Part shown: positions 25,408 to 34,029 of the stretch, piece after piece
Position numbering within the stretch: position 1 is the stretch's first letter
Layout: each line of letters begins with the position of its first letter
Assembly (NCBI GenBank): GCA_964501905.1
Contig: CAZCTW010000003.1
Span: forward strand, 116,784 to 180,783
Length of the DNA stretch: 64,000 nt
Origin: B69-G16 sp964501905
GTDB taxonomy: Archaea > Thermoproteota > Thermoprotei > Thermofilales > B69-G16
Reading direction: 5' to 3'
Position numbers and translations under genes: made by a program
Notes under the pieces: generated by a model
What the model saw: the letters and a program-made list of their open reading frames with translations, nothing else
The model's database searches: none
What the model was told of the DNA's origin: nothing

Positions 25408-26379
25408 ATGAGCAGAGGACGTTTTAGGCCGGGAATCCTGCTACATGGAGGAGCTGGACGTTACGCGTTAAATGAGCAACGCAAGGAAAAAATAAAAAAT
25501 GCGATCAGAAGAGCCGCTATAGCAGGGTTCGGCTTACTCGAAAATAGTGCCGTAGAAGCCGTAGTTGAGAGCGTTAGAATAATGGAGGATAGCGGGTTGT
25601 TCAATGCTGGACTAGGATCAGCGCTGACCCTAAACGGGCGGGTGGAGATGGATGCGGCCGTAATGGACGGACGTGATTTATCGATAGGCGCCGTGGCAAA
25701 TATTCAAGGGATAAAAAACCCCATTTTAGTAGCTAAAAAAGTAATGGAAGAAACCGATCATATCCTGCTAACTGGGGAAGGAGCGTATAAATTCGCACTA
25801 ATGATGGGCTTTGAAGATGTCTCCGATAGGCTTGTGACGGAGGAGAAGAGGAGGAAACATAAAGAAATATTGAATATGTGGCTTAGAGGAGAGATCTATA
25901 AGCGCTTTGCCAAGCTGAGAAAATTCTTTAGGGAGAAAAGCGATTCAATGCTGGAAACTGTGGGAGCTGTTGCATTAGATTTCGAGGGAAATCTAGCCGC
26001 GGCGGTTTCAACTGGAGGAATATACATAAAGCTAGAGGGCAGAGTCGGAGATTCCCCCCTCCCAGGAGCTGGCTTCTATGCAAAAAACGGTTGCGCGGCC
26101 GCTGTGGCGACGGGGATAGGAGAGTATATAGCGAGAGTTCTCCTTTCTAAGCATGCCTGCGATCTGGTAGCCTCAGGCAAATCGGCGAGAGAAGCGGCAT
26201 CAAGCGCAATAAATTACATAACCTCTATCTTCGGAAAGGATACCGCGGGCATAATAGTTATAGATTATAGAGGAGATATAGGGGCAGAGTTCAATACCAG
26301 AGGGATGCTAAGGGCGTATATTGGAGAGGGCATGTCAAAGCCTATAATCGCCATCTATAAGGAAGAGGAATTTCCTTAA
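25408..26379 (+). CDS. Isoaspartyl peptidase/L-asparaginase (Ntn hydrolase)
   Basis: 323 residues from ATG 25408. The upstream ATG at 25387 lies only a few bases from the TATA element, whereas 25408 is about 31 bases away. The N-terminal ILLHGGAG and LFNAGLGSALTLNG, and the autocleavage site MLE-TVGAVALD with nucleophile Thr184 (T191 if the upstream start is used), identify the plant-type asparaginase family. A further conserved block is STGGIYIKLEGRVGDSPLPG. The precursor cleaves itself before the Thr to give alpha and beta subunits, and hydrolyses isoaspartyl peptides and asparagine. Confidence 0.92.
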   Translation: MSRGRFRPGILLHGGAGRYALNEQRKEKIKNAIRRAAIAGFGLLENSAVEAVVESVRIMEDSGLFNAGLGSALTLNGRVEMDAAVMDGRDLSIGAVANIQGIKNPILVAKKVMEETDHILLTGEGAYKFALMMGFEDVSDRLVTEEKRRKHKEILNMWLRGEIYKRFAKLRKFFREKSDSMLETVGAVALDFEGNLAAAVSTGGIYIKLEGRVGDSPLPGAGFYAKNGCAAAVATGIGEYIARVLLSKHACDLVASGKSAREAASSAINYITSIFGKDTAGIIVIDYRGDIGAEFNTRGMLRAYIGEGMSKPIIAIYKEEEFP

Positions 26380-27308
26380 CCTGGAACTATCCGAGTTCCG
26401 GATTCCCCCTTAACGGCTGCTTCAAGTTTTTCTAATTTAGCTATTACAGCCGTTTTTCCTGTCGCTTCGACGTATTTTATACAAGCTAAGACTTTAGGAC
26501 CCATACTGCCAGGTGGGAAGTGCCCTTCTTCGTAATATCTCCTAACTTCACTGACGGTTACCTCTTTCAAAAAGATCTGACGTTCGCTACCATAATAGAG
26601 CGCTGCCCCCTCAACGTCTGTTAATATAATTAGTTCATCTGCGTTTAATTCTGCAGCGAGTAGAGAACTAGCTAAATCTTTGTCTATAACGGCTTCTACG
26701 CCAACTAATCTTCCTTCTTTATTCACGACGGGAATTCCTCCTCCTCCCGTACATACTACAATAGTCCCTTTCTGGAGTAGGGCTTTTATAGAGTCTATCT
26801 CCAGAATTTTTCTAGGGAGGGGCGAAGGGACTACTCTCCTCCAACCTTTGCCGGGCTGATACACCATAGACCATCCCTTTTCTCTTGCTAAGCGCCTCGC
26901 CTCTTCTTCGCTGTAGAAGGGGCCTATAGGTTTGCTAGGCTTTTTAAAAGCAGGATCGTCTGGATCTACCAGGACTTGAGTTAAAATTGTTGCAACGCTT
27001 TTCGTTATTCCTATATTTTTCAAGAAATTGCTTAGCTCTTGTTGAATTAGGTAGCCTATCATGCCCTGACTCATAGCACCGCAGACGTCTAGAGGCATGG
27101 GAGGCACTTCTTTAGAAGCTAATTCCTGTTGTAGGTAAATATTCCCGACTTGCGGTCCATTTCCGTGCGTAATCACTACTTTGTGGTCCTCTACTAGGCG
27201 TGATATTTGGCGTAGCGCTAACCTAAGGTTTTTTCTCTGTTCTTCTGAAGTGCCGGCCTCGCCTTTTCTTATAAGGGCGTTGCCCCCGAGGGCGACCACT
27301 ATCAGCAT
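26376..27308 (-). CDS. arcC: Carbamate kinase
   Basis: 310 residues from ATG 27308; a TTG two codons upstream is an alternative. Signatures are the N-terminal VVALGGNALIRKGEAGT, VITHGNGPQVGN, CTGGGGIPVV and the C-terminal GSMGPKVLACIKYVE. It makes ATP from carbamoyl phosphate or, in hyperthermophiles, carbamoyl phosphate from carbamate. No arginine deiminase or ornithine transcarbamylase gene is beside it. Overlaps the facing asparaginase by 4 bases. The AT-rich gap 27315-27360 probably holds promoters for both directions. Confidence 0.95.
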   Translation of the reverse strand: MLIVVALGGNALIRKGEAGTSEEQRKNLRLALRQISRLVEDHKVVITHGNGPQVGNIYLQQELASKEVPPMPLDVCGAMSQGMIGYLIQQELSNFLKNIGITKSVATILTQVLVDPDDPAFKKPSKPIGPFYSEEEARRLAREKGWSMVYQPGKGWRRVVPSPLPRKILEIDSIKALLQKGTIVVCTGGGGIPVVNKEGRLVGVEAVIDKDLASSLLAAELNADELIILTDVEGAALYYGSERQIFLKEVTVSEVRRYYEEGHFPPGSMGPKVLACIKYVEATGKTAVIAKLEKLEAAVKGESGTRIVPG

Positions 27309-27360
27309 TCTCAAACCCGAAGAGTAAATATTTTAAGTTTATATTAATTCTCGGTTTACG

Positions 27361-27777
27361 ATGCCACTAGTGTTTATAGACCGCGATAAAGTAGAAGACA
27401 AAGAAGTCCTCATTATAGAATATTCGGGATTTAAAAGGGGCTTTATCGAGTCGATACTCGATAAATATCGAATAAAATACAAGAATAGAGGAGGAGCCAT
27501 AATAGTTGAAGATGATATCAAGAAAACGGAGATCAAAAAGATCCTAGTTAGAAACGGAGTGGATCTAGAAGATATAGTGGTGTCGGGAGAGCGCCTAAGT
27601 TTCAAATACCTGTTTAAAAGAATTTCTACGAAGAAGGGCCTAAAGTTGGTATGTCCTCGTTGTGGCTCGACAAAAGTGAGGAAAGCTAGTATTTTATCGG
27701 GTTGGCTCACGCCGCTACAGTTCATATGCGAGGATTGTGGATATATAGGTACGGTCTTTCTAGAGGTGGAGGAGTAA
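27361..27777 (+). CDS. Zinc-ribbon protein of unknown function
   Basis: 138 residues. An N-terminal alpha/beta domain (VLIIEYSGFKRGFIESILDKY, two lobes) is followed by a zinc ribbon CPRCGS...CEDCGYIG. The pattern suggests a nucleic-acid or ribosome-associated archaeal protein. The family is not recognised. Its stop is immediately followed by the GTG that once started the broken deoC, so they were an operon. Confidence 0.7.
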   Translation: MPLVFIDRDKVEDKEVLIIEYSGFKRGFIESILDKYRIKYKNRGGAIIVEDDIKKTEIKKILVRNGVDLEDIVVSGERLSFKYLFKRISTKKGLKLVCPRCGSTKVRKASILSGWLTPLQFICEDCGYIGTVFLEVEE

Positions 27778-28201
27778 GTGTTCGAGACTAACATAGAGGA
27801 TTTTATGAAGGGAATCTCCAAGAGGGGATTATTGGAGAAAAAGATCATGCACTGCTAAAACCTGACACTGGGCTGAAACAGCCTAAAAAGCCTGCAAGGC
27901 TTCAATAACCTAGGCTTCACTGCATGCGTTATACCTCCCTGGTTTGTGGAAAGAGCTAGGAAAATTCTAGTCAAGGTAGTGATGTTAAACTTGCAACAGC
28001 TGTAGGATTCCTCCATGGGAATAAGGAGAGATGGTGGATATAGTCGATGCGACTAAGGAACATGGTGTCCTGGTAAAGGTGATAATAGGGACTGTCTTCC
28101 TGACCGACGAGGAGAAAGTTAAAGAGGCTTTATCTCAAAATGCTGGAGCAGACTATGTGGAGACGAGCACCAGATTCGCCGGCAGAGGGCAACTGCCTTA
28201 G
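27778..28201 (+). pseudogene. deoC: Decayed deoC (deoxyribose-phosphate aldolase)
   Basis: No intact frame exists, but frame-by-frame reading gives DeoC pieces in order: RGLLEKK, then after a shift DHALLKPDTGLK, a stop, GFTACVIPPWFVERARKIL, then after another shift GSDVKLATAVGFLHG, then VKVIIGTVFLTDEEKV and NAGADYVETSTRF. The central part between GFLHG and VKVII (about 40 residues in working enzymes) is missing, as is everything after the STRF segment. At least two frameshifts, one stop, an internal deletion and a C-terminal truncation make it non-functional. It follows the zinc-ribbon gene with no gap. Confidence 0.88.
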
Positions 28202-28262
28202 ATAATTTCGTCAAACAACTACTTTTTTATACCTCATCTGTTCAATCACTTCATCGATTCCT

Positions 28263-29312
28263 ATGAAGCCGTCCAGAACTACTGGCATACTCGGCTACGG
28301 AGCGTATATCCCTATTTACAGGATTAAGGGCGAGGAAATAGCTAGAGTTTGGGGGAGAAATAGAGCGACGGTACCTGTGCAGGAGAAGTCTGTTCCGGGA
28401 CTTGATGAAGACTCTTTAACCTTCGCTGTGGAGGCAGCGAAAAACGCTCTCGACAGAGCCGGGATAAAACCCGAGGAGATAGAAGCAGTCTACGTAGGCT
28501 CGGAGAGTCCACCTTACGCCGTAAAACCTACAGCGACTGTGGTAGCGGAAGCCTTGGGAATAACACCGCGGTTAATAGCTATAGATATGGAGTTTGCTTG
28601 TAGAGCGGGGACCACAGCTATGCAGAGTGTCATGGGATTAGTAGCCAGTGGCATGATAAAGTACGGGCTCGCTATAGGCACTGATACAGCCCAAGGTAGA
28701 CCACAGGACGAATTAGAGTACACCGCGGCCGCTGGAGCCGCTGCGTTTATCATAGCCCCCCATTCCTCTGAAAACGTGGCCTATATCGAGGGTTCTTATT
28801 CTTACGTAACCGATACTACCGATTTCTGGCGTAGGGATGGAGAGTTTTACCCCAGACACGCATACCGCTTTACGGGCGAACCAGCATATTTTCACCACGT
28901 GTATAATGCAGCGCTAGGACTTATGGAAGAGCTAGGCCTCAAGAGCAGCGATTTCGACTATGCAGTATTTCATCAACCGAACGTTAAATTCCCCCATAGA
29001 ATAGCGAAGAGGCTAGGTTTTCTTCCAGAGAAGATAAAGGATGGATTATTGTCGAACGTGATAGGAAATACATACGCGGCGTCTTCTATGATAGGATTAG
29101 CTGCTGTGCTTGACGTAGCTAAACCCGGAGAGAGAATTTTAGTTGTGTCTTTTGGTAGTGGAGCTGGTTCGGATGCCTTTAGCATAGTAGTTCAAGACGC
29201 TATTGAAGAGAAAAGACTCTTAGCGCCTTTAGTGCGGGATTACGTAAATAGAAGGAAATACATTGACTATGCTGTTTATGCGCGTTTCAGGAATAAGATA
29301 AAACATAGGTGA
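28263..29312 (+). CDS. Hydroxymethylglutaryl-CoA synthase, archaeal
   Basis: 349 residues. Catalytic residues are visible: E81 in GSESPPY, C113 in MEFACRAGT and the His in FHQPNVKFPHR. It condenses acetyl-CoA with acetoacetyl-CoA at the entry of the mevalonate pathway. It is followed by thiolase and a DUF35 protein, the three-gene set whose archaeal products are known to form one complex that channels acetoacetyl-CoA. Confidence 0.96.
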   Translation: MKPSRTTGILGYGAYIPIYRIKGEEIARVWGRNRATVPVQEKSVPGLDEDSLTFAVEAAKNALDRAGIKPEEIEAVYVGSESPPYAVKPTATVVAEALGITPRLIAIDMEFACRAGTTAMQSVMGLVASGMIKYGLAIGTDTAQGRPQDELEYTAAAGAAAFIIAPHSSENVAYIEGSYSYVTDTTDFWRRDGEFYPRHAYRFTGEPAYFHHVYNAALGLMEELGLKSSDFDYAVFHQPNVKFPHRIAKRLGFLPEKIKDGLLSNVIGNTYAASSMIGLAAVLDVAKPGERILVVSFGSGAGSDAFSIVVQDAIEEKRLLAPLVRDYVNRRKYIDYAVYARFRNKIKHR

Positions 29313-29317
29313 TGAAC

Positions 29318-30481
29318 GTGGAAAAAGTTTTTGTAGTGGGAGGAGGAGCGACGAAAATAGGGGAACACTGGGATAAATCTTTACGAACTCTATTTGTAGA
29401 AGCCGCGCTAGAGGCCGTGAAAGACGGCGGTATAGAATTGAGCGACGTAGAAGCGGTTTACGTGGGCAATATGTCCTCCGGCGAACTACAAGGCCAAGAA
29501 CACTTAGGTTCTCTAATGGCTACGTGGCTCGGAATACCAGGAGTTGCAGCCGCGAAAATCGAGGCAGCTTGCGCGAGCGGGAGTGCTGCTTTTCATCAAG
29601 CGTATTTAGCCGTGGCCTCCGGGGTTTACGATTGTGTACTAGTGGGGGGAGTTGAGAAGATGACCGACGCGGTAGTGCATGATGTAACGGCTGCATTAGT
29701 GATGGCGGATGATGCCGAGTACACAGCTTTTACTGGAGCTAGCTTCGTAGGGCTCAACGCCATAGTCTATAGGTATTACATGGAGAAATACGGGGTAAAA
29801 CAGGAAGATATAGCCTTATTCTCTGTACACGACCACAAGTACGCTGTCGACAACCCGCACGCGCAGTTTCGCTTCACGGTAACTTTAGAGAAGGTCCTTT
29901 CCTCGCCATTAGTAGCGGACCCCATCAGGCTTCTAGAGTGTTCTCCTATAGGAGATGGAGCCGCCGCACTGGTACTTTGCACCGAGAAATTCATTAAAGA
30001 GAAAGGATTAAACGTTGCAGTCGAGGTGGCAGCTTCCACCGCAGCTACCGACACTATAAGCTTAGCGGATAGAGAAGATTTAACGACCCTAACTGCTACA
30101 GTTAAAGCGGCTAAAAAAGCCTATAGAATCGCGAAGATAGAACCGAAAGATATAGACGTTATGGAGATTCACGATGCTTTCACAATACTAGGGGTTATTC
30201 ACCTAGAGGATTTGGGCTTTGCGAAAAAGGGGGAGGGTTGGAAATTAGTGAAAGAAGGTGAAATCGAGAAAGATGCCAAAATACCGACTAATCTCTCGGG
30301 AGGTTTAAAGGCTAGGGGTCATCCAGTGGGAGCTACGGGCGTTTACCAAATCTATGAAATATACCAGCAATTGATGGGTAAAGCTCCTAATCAAGTAGAC
30401 GGAGCGGAAATAGGCTTAGCCCAAAGTGTCGGAGGAGTAGGCGGAACTGTAGTTATTAACATTTTGCGGAGGGTGAGATAG
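29318..30481 (+). CDS. Acetyl-CoA C-acetyltransferase (thiolase)
   Basis: 387 residues from GTG 29318, chosen because AGGTGATG sits 4-5 bases upstream and the protein then opens with EKVFVVGGGATKIGEHW, the family start; GTG 29309 or ATG 29312 are alternatives. The acyl-binding Cys is in IEAACASGSAAF, and the C-terminal acid/base motifs are EIHDAFT and GGLKARGHPVGATG. It makes acetoacetyl-CoA for the adjacent HMG-CoA synthase. Confidence 0.95.
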   Translation: MEKVFVVGGGATKIGEHWDKSLRTLFVEAALEAVKDGGIELSDVEAVYVGNMSSGELQGQEHLGSLMATWLGIPGVAAAKIEAACASGSAAFHQAYLAVASGVYDCVLVGGVEKMTDAVVHDVTAALVMADDAEYTAFTGASFVGLNAIVYRYYMEKYGVKQEDIALFSVHDHKYAVDNPHAQFRFTVTLEKVLSSPLVADPIRLLECSPIGDGAAALVLCTEKFIKEKGLNVAVEVAASTAATDTISLADREDLTTLTATVKAAKKAYRIAKIEPKDIDVMEIHDAFTILGVIHLEDLGFAKKGEGWKLVKEGEIEKDAKIPTNLSGGLKARGHPVGATGVYQIYEIYQQLMGKAPNQVDGAEIGLAQSVGGVGGTVVINILRRVR

Positions 30482-30891
30482 TGGGACTTTCTGCCTCTAG
30501 TGTTCCGAGAGTTTGGCGGGAAAGAGTTGTTAAATACAGGCTCTTAGGATCTAAATGTATTAAATGTGGTAAAACAACATATCCTCCAAGAAAGGTATGT
30601 CCGTACTGTGGATCTACTGAGTTAGAAGAGGTATCTCTACCGAAGAAAGGGAGAGTTTTGTCGTATACTGTCATTAGAGCACCACCTAAGAGCTACTTAA
30701 AATACAGCCCTTATGTAGTAGCTTTAGTAGAGCTAGAAGACGGCACCAGAGTTTTAGCTCAGTTGACCGACATCGAACCAAATGAGGTAAAAAGCGGAAT
30801 GGTGGTGGAGGCTGTTTTTAGACGTTATAGAGAACAGGGAGAGGACGGGATAATCGAATATGGGATAAAATTCCGTCCACCAATTAAGTAG
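30481..30891 (+). CDS. DUF35 OB-fold/zinc-ribbon acyl-CoA-binding protein
   Basis: 136 residues, GTG start overlapping the thiolase stop by one base. The N-terminal rubredoxin-like zinc ribbon is CIKCGKTTYPPRKVCPYCGS and the C-terminal half is an OB fold (GRVLSYTVIRAPPKSYL). In archaea this protein bridges thiolase and HMG-CoA synthase. The order HMGS-thiolase-DUF35 matches that complex. 3' overlap of 8 bases with the facing RNA methylase gene. Confidence 0.94.
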   Translation: MGLSASSVPRVWRERVVKYRLLGSKCIKCGKTTYPPRKVCPYCGSTELEEVSLPKKGRVLSYTVIRAPPKSYLKYSPYVVALVELEDGTRVLAQLTDIEPNEVKSGMVVEAVFRRYREQGEDGIIEYGIKFRPPIK

Positions 30892-31969
30892 ATTTTTTCT
30901 TTTTAGTATAAATTTCGAAAACGCCTCCTTCTTCTAGAACTGTTATAAAGCCGATTATCGCCGACGTTAAGGCGTTATCTGTGGATATCGTTATTCCAGG
31001 TGCTAGGTCGACTACTAAACTTGCATGCCTGAACAAACCCGCCGGAATCCCCTCGTGAGCGCCGATAAGCACAATTATTTTCTTCTCTTTTTTAAATATC
31101 TCAATTAAGAGATCTTTAACGGAAACTAGAGGTTGACCTCTAGTAGAAGTCACTATTACCGGCTTACCGAAATTATCTCTTACAAATTGATATAAATCCT
31201 GTACATAGACGGATACCCTACGAGGTTTTTCATGATATGCCTTTTTCTGGAGCTCGTAGCGGGAATTTATTCCCTCATACAAGCCTTCAATGAATAGTTT
31301 CAGCGTAACCCCTTCAATCGGCTTAAACGGGGTAACGTAAAGAGACCCTATCTCGAAAGTCTGAGCAGCCCTTCCTATTCTCACTCCCATCTTCCTCACA
31401 GCCTCAGGTACTCCTACGTAGGGGACTTGGCCCACGATTATCTTGCCAAGTACTTTTCGCGTGTAAAGCTTACCCGGCCACATCTTCTTGTATTCTTCCG
31501 TACCCGGCGTAATTGATATAAAAGCTTCATCCTGGAATATTTCGATCCAAACAATTTTATCTGGAACCGTCAAATCTACTGATGCCTTCGTCGCAGCTTG
31601 TATAGCAGATCCTGCCGCGATATTGGCATCGATGCTGGTGTACGCGTGGGAGCCTCTCCTAGTAGTCCTAACGGCGAACGTCTCATTTTTTCCTATACGT
31701 CCCTTAGCGACTTCAGAGGCAACTTTTGATATTGTGTCCAGTTTAGCCTCACAGACAGCTAGGACCGGTAATACTTTTTCGGCTTCAAGAACTTCCTTTT
31801 TTATAACCTCTATGTTTTCTTCCGTAGGATCTACGTTGCGAACTAAGACTATACCCAAGTACCCCTTAAATCTCGGCGAGACATCAGAGCATGGGAATAG
31901 CTCTTTCACTCTACTGGCAGCTATATTCTCGATCCCTTTCACGGTCTTTAATAGTATCAATAGCTCCAC
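30884..31969 (-). CDS. THUMP-domain SPOUT-type RNA methyltransferase
   Basis: 361 residues. An N-terminal ferredoxin-like/THUMP region (about 50-165, FAVRTTRRGSHAYTSIDAN) is followed by a C-terminal SPOUT knot (about 245-350) with VIVTSTRGQPLVSVKDLL, IIVLIGAHEGIPAGLF and VVDLAPGITISTDNAL. The knot binds SAM; target is probably tRNA or rRNA. It lies one base after the NSUN-type methylase, both on the minus strand, giving an RNA-modification pair. Confidence 0.85.
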   Translation of the reverse strand: MELLILLKTVKGIENIAASRVKELFPCSDVSPRFKGYLGIVLVRNVDPTEENIEVIKKEVLEAEKVLPVLAVCEAKLDTISKVASEVAKGRIGKNETFAVRTTRRGSHAYTSIDANIAAGSAIQAATKASVDLTVPDKIVWIEIFQDEAFISITPGTEEYKKMWPGKLYTRKVLGKIIVGQVPYVGVPEAVRKMGVRIGRAAQTFEIGSLYVTPFKPIEGVTLKLFIEGLYEGINSRYELQKKAYHEKPRRVSVYVQDLYQFVRDNFGKPVIVTSTRGQPLVSVKDLLIEIFKKEKKIIVLIGAHEGIPAGLFRHASLVVDLAPGITISTDNALTSAIIGFITVLEEGGVFEIYTKKKKST

Positions 31970-31970
31970 C

Positions 31971-33263
31971 CTATACGTATATCCTAGCTATAAAGAAGCC
32001 TGTAGTTCTATTTATATGTGGAAATAACCTTCGCACCTTCGAAGATACTCGAAATTCCTTATAGCCAAAATTGCCAGGTACACCGCTAGTATCCACGCCT
32101 ACTCCATGCTTTTCTTCTATTTTCTCCACAATAACCTCTCCTTCTTGAGGAAGCAACGAGCACGTTGAGAAAACTATAACGCCACCTTCTTCGGCATTCT
32201 CTACAGCCTTATCGAGCATTGCATATTGAATTTCAGCGAACCTATTTACGTCAACTATATCGCGTAGAGCTAAGCGTAGTCCGGGATCTGAGGATAAAGC
32301 CCCCGTGTTGCTACATGGGGCGTCGATTAAAATCTTCTTAAAGCGCTTGGATAGGCTTACCCTAGTGGAGTCAAGTACGGTCATATCCACATTTAAAACG
32401 TTCAACTTCTTTAGCAAAAGCTTCATTTCGACCATTCTCTCATAGCTAATATCAAACGCAATTACTCTAGCCCTATTACCCGTCCACTGAGCTATTAGAG
32501 AAGTCTTTATCCCAGGGGCTGAAGCCAAATCCAATATGATATCGTTAACTTCTGGAGATAAAGCGTCAACGACAACAGCGCTACCTTTATCTTGAATAAC
32601 TATGAATCCATTCTTCACCAGAGGCGATGCAATCAACTTTTCTCTCCCCTTCACAACTTCAAACATAAAGTCGTAATCCCTATCCCAGCGTATCTCTGCT
32701 ATAGAAGCTAGCTTCTTGGCTAATTTTCTTTTACCCAGTTTGAGTGTGTTAACTCTAGCCCAAGTTACCGGTCTAGTAGTAGCCTTAAGCAATCTCTCTA
32801 CCTCTCTCTCGCTCATAACCTTAGACAACTCGTTTACCAGCCAGTTTGGGACAGAATACTTGACTCCTAGCCTTTTCTCGGGCGGAACTTCCTTTAGGAA
32901 ATCTTCAAAAGTTAGCTTACTCACTTTTTTCAACAAAAGTAGCATTTTACCAGTTAGTAAGCCTCCCGACATCTGCTTTAGATCTTTAAGCGTGATTTCA
33001 AATTTCCTATTCATTAAAAGGGAAAAACCTACCCTAAAAGCGCATATTCGCCTAGGAGACCCTGAAATTCCTTCACGAGAAAGTAAGAAATCGGCTGCCC
33101 GGTAGTATAGTATTCCGTTAAGAGCGTATTCGTAAGCTAAATATTGTTGAACTCTCGGCACAGTCGAAGATACAATTTCTGTAAATGCTTTACCAAAGGA
33201 TATTTTCCTCCTTTCTATTCTCTCTAAAACCAGCGTAGCCGCTCTAAATGCATACTTTGACAT
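31971..33263 (-). CDS. NOL1/NOP2/Sun-family RNA m5C methyltransferase
   Basis: 430 residues from ATG 33263, which has AAGGGA upstream; TTG 33266 is an alternative. A NusB-like helical N-terminal region (1-150) precedes the Rossmann core: motif I LDLASAPGIKTSLIAQ, motif IV IDAPCSNTG and motif VI FSTCSLLPQEGE carry the two catalytic Cys. It methylates C5 of cytosines in rRNA or tRNA; the target is not assignable here. Confidence 0.92.
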   Translation of the reverse strand: MSKYAFRAATLVLERIERRKISFGKAFTEIVSSTVPRVQQYLAYEYALNGILYYRAADFLLSREGISGSPRRICAFRVGFSLLMNRKFEITLKDLKQMSGGLLTGKMLLLLKKVSKLTFEDFLKEVPPEKRLGVKYSVPNWLVNELSKVMSEREVERLLKATTRPVTWARVNTLKLGKRKLAKKLASIAEIRWDRDYDFMFEVVKGREKLIASPLVKNGFIVIQDKGSAVVVDALSPEVNDIILDLASAPGIKTSLIAQWTGNRARVIAFDISYERMVEMKLLLKKLNVLNVDMTVLDSTRVSLSKRFKKILIDAPCSNTGALSSDPGLRLALRDIVDVNRFAEIQYAMLDKAVENAEEGGVIVFSTCSLLPQEGEVIVEKIEEKHGVGVDTSGVPGNFGYKEFRVSSKVRRLFPHINRTTGFFIARIYV

Positions 33264-33292
33264 CAATTCCCTTAGCGTAGTCAGGGATATGA

Positions 33293-33324
33293 ATGTGTTC
33301 GCACGCGTGTGTGCGTTGGCACAT
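33293..33324. repeat. GC-rich imperfect palindrome between divergent genes
   Basis: ATGTG-tt-CGCAC-6 nt-GTGCG-ttgg-CACAT forms a two-part inverted repeat in the gap between the m5C methylase (minus) and the membrane protein heading the SWIM/RadA cassette (plus). It is far more GC-rich than its surroundings and suits an operator. The role is inference. Confidence 0.4.
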
Positions 33325-33375
33325 GCAACCAGTCTTTTTATCGGTGAAATTCTCCTATCTATCCGAGGGGTAAAG

Positions 33376-34029
33376 ATGAGCTTAAAGAAATTAATATTTT
33401 ACGGTCTTGCTCTCATAATTCTTTATCACTTTTCCCGATATTTAACATTGTTAATAATCGTTGTATTGATAATTAAATTCCTAGCTAATAAAATTGGTGA
33501 GAATAAGGGTAACGTAAAGAAGTATCTCGGAAAAGTTGAGGATTTTGCTAGAAGATTTTTAGTAAAAAGAAAAATTAAAGGAATATTTAAACGCGATAAA
33601 CAAGCGCTAGGCCTAATAAAAATAAAGAAATCTACCGCTCTTTACCAATGTGAGAATGGAGATTTTTTCCTCATATTAGATGGTTTTAAAGCAACCCTAT
33701 TTTCAATCATTAGAGTAGAATTCAAAACCGACGGAGAACTCGCTAGCCTAGACATATTAAAAAATATCTATGACCTGTTAGTGTCCACAGATAGTAAATT
33801 CCGGCTATTGTTAGAGAGTATAGATGATCACTTAACTCTCTATATTGTACTCTACACGATTCGTTATACACTGGCATTAACCTCCGATTTATTATCCAGC
33901 ATGGTTGATGAAGTGGGTGATATGAGAAAAGCTATAGCCTTAATCCTTTCTACTCCTAATTTTAAAAACTCAATTTTGAACCTTGATATCATGCGAAACA
34001 GAGAATTGATAGAGGTGATAATATCTTGA
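33376..34029 (+). CDS. Membrane-anchored hypothetical protein heading the SWIM/RadA cassette
   Basis: 217 residues from ATG 33376, chosen because GAGGGGT lies 4 bases upstream; the longer reading from 33289 would run through the palindrome. Residues 5-37 are one or two close transmembrane helices (LIFYGLALIILYHF, LTLLIIVVLIIKFLA), followed by a basic cytosolic domain of about 170 residues (ENGDFFLILDGFKATLFSIIR) with no known motif. It overlaps the next gene by 4 bases. It may tether the cassette products to the membrane. Confidence 0.7.
   Translation: MSLKKLIFYGLALIILYHFSRYLTLLIIVVLIIKFLANKIGENKGNVKKYLGKVEDFARRFLVKRKIKGIFKRDKQALGLIKIKKSTALYQCENGDFFLILDGFKATLFSIIRVEFKTDGELASLDILKNIYDLLVSTDSKFRLLLESIDDHLTLYIVLYTIRYTLALTSDLLSSMVDEVGDMRKAIALILSTPNFKNSILNLDIMRNRELIEVIIS

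Noticed and set aside
27778..28201. Short open frames in this gap as small genes
   Set aside because: They are fragments of one broken deoC read in shifted frames, with DeoC motifs in the right order.
28202..28262. C/D box-like signals on the minus strand (GATGAA, TTGA, GATGAG)
   Set aside because: Boxes are degenerate, guides are too AT-rich and no end stem forms; it also runs into the HMG-CoA synthase start.
33289..33375. Longer N-terminus for the cassette's first membrane protein
   Set aside because: It would translate through the palindrome and promoter region; the ATG at 33376 has a good ribosome binding site and a typical membrane start.
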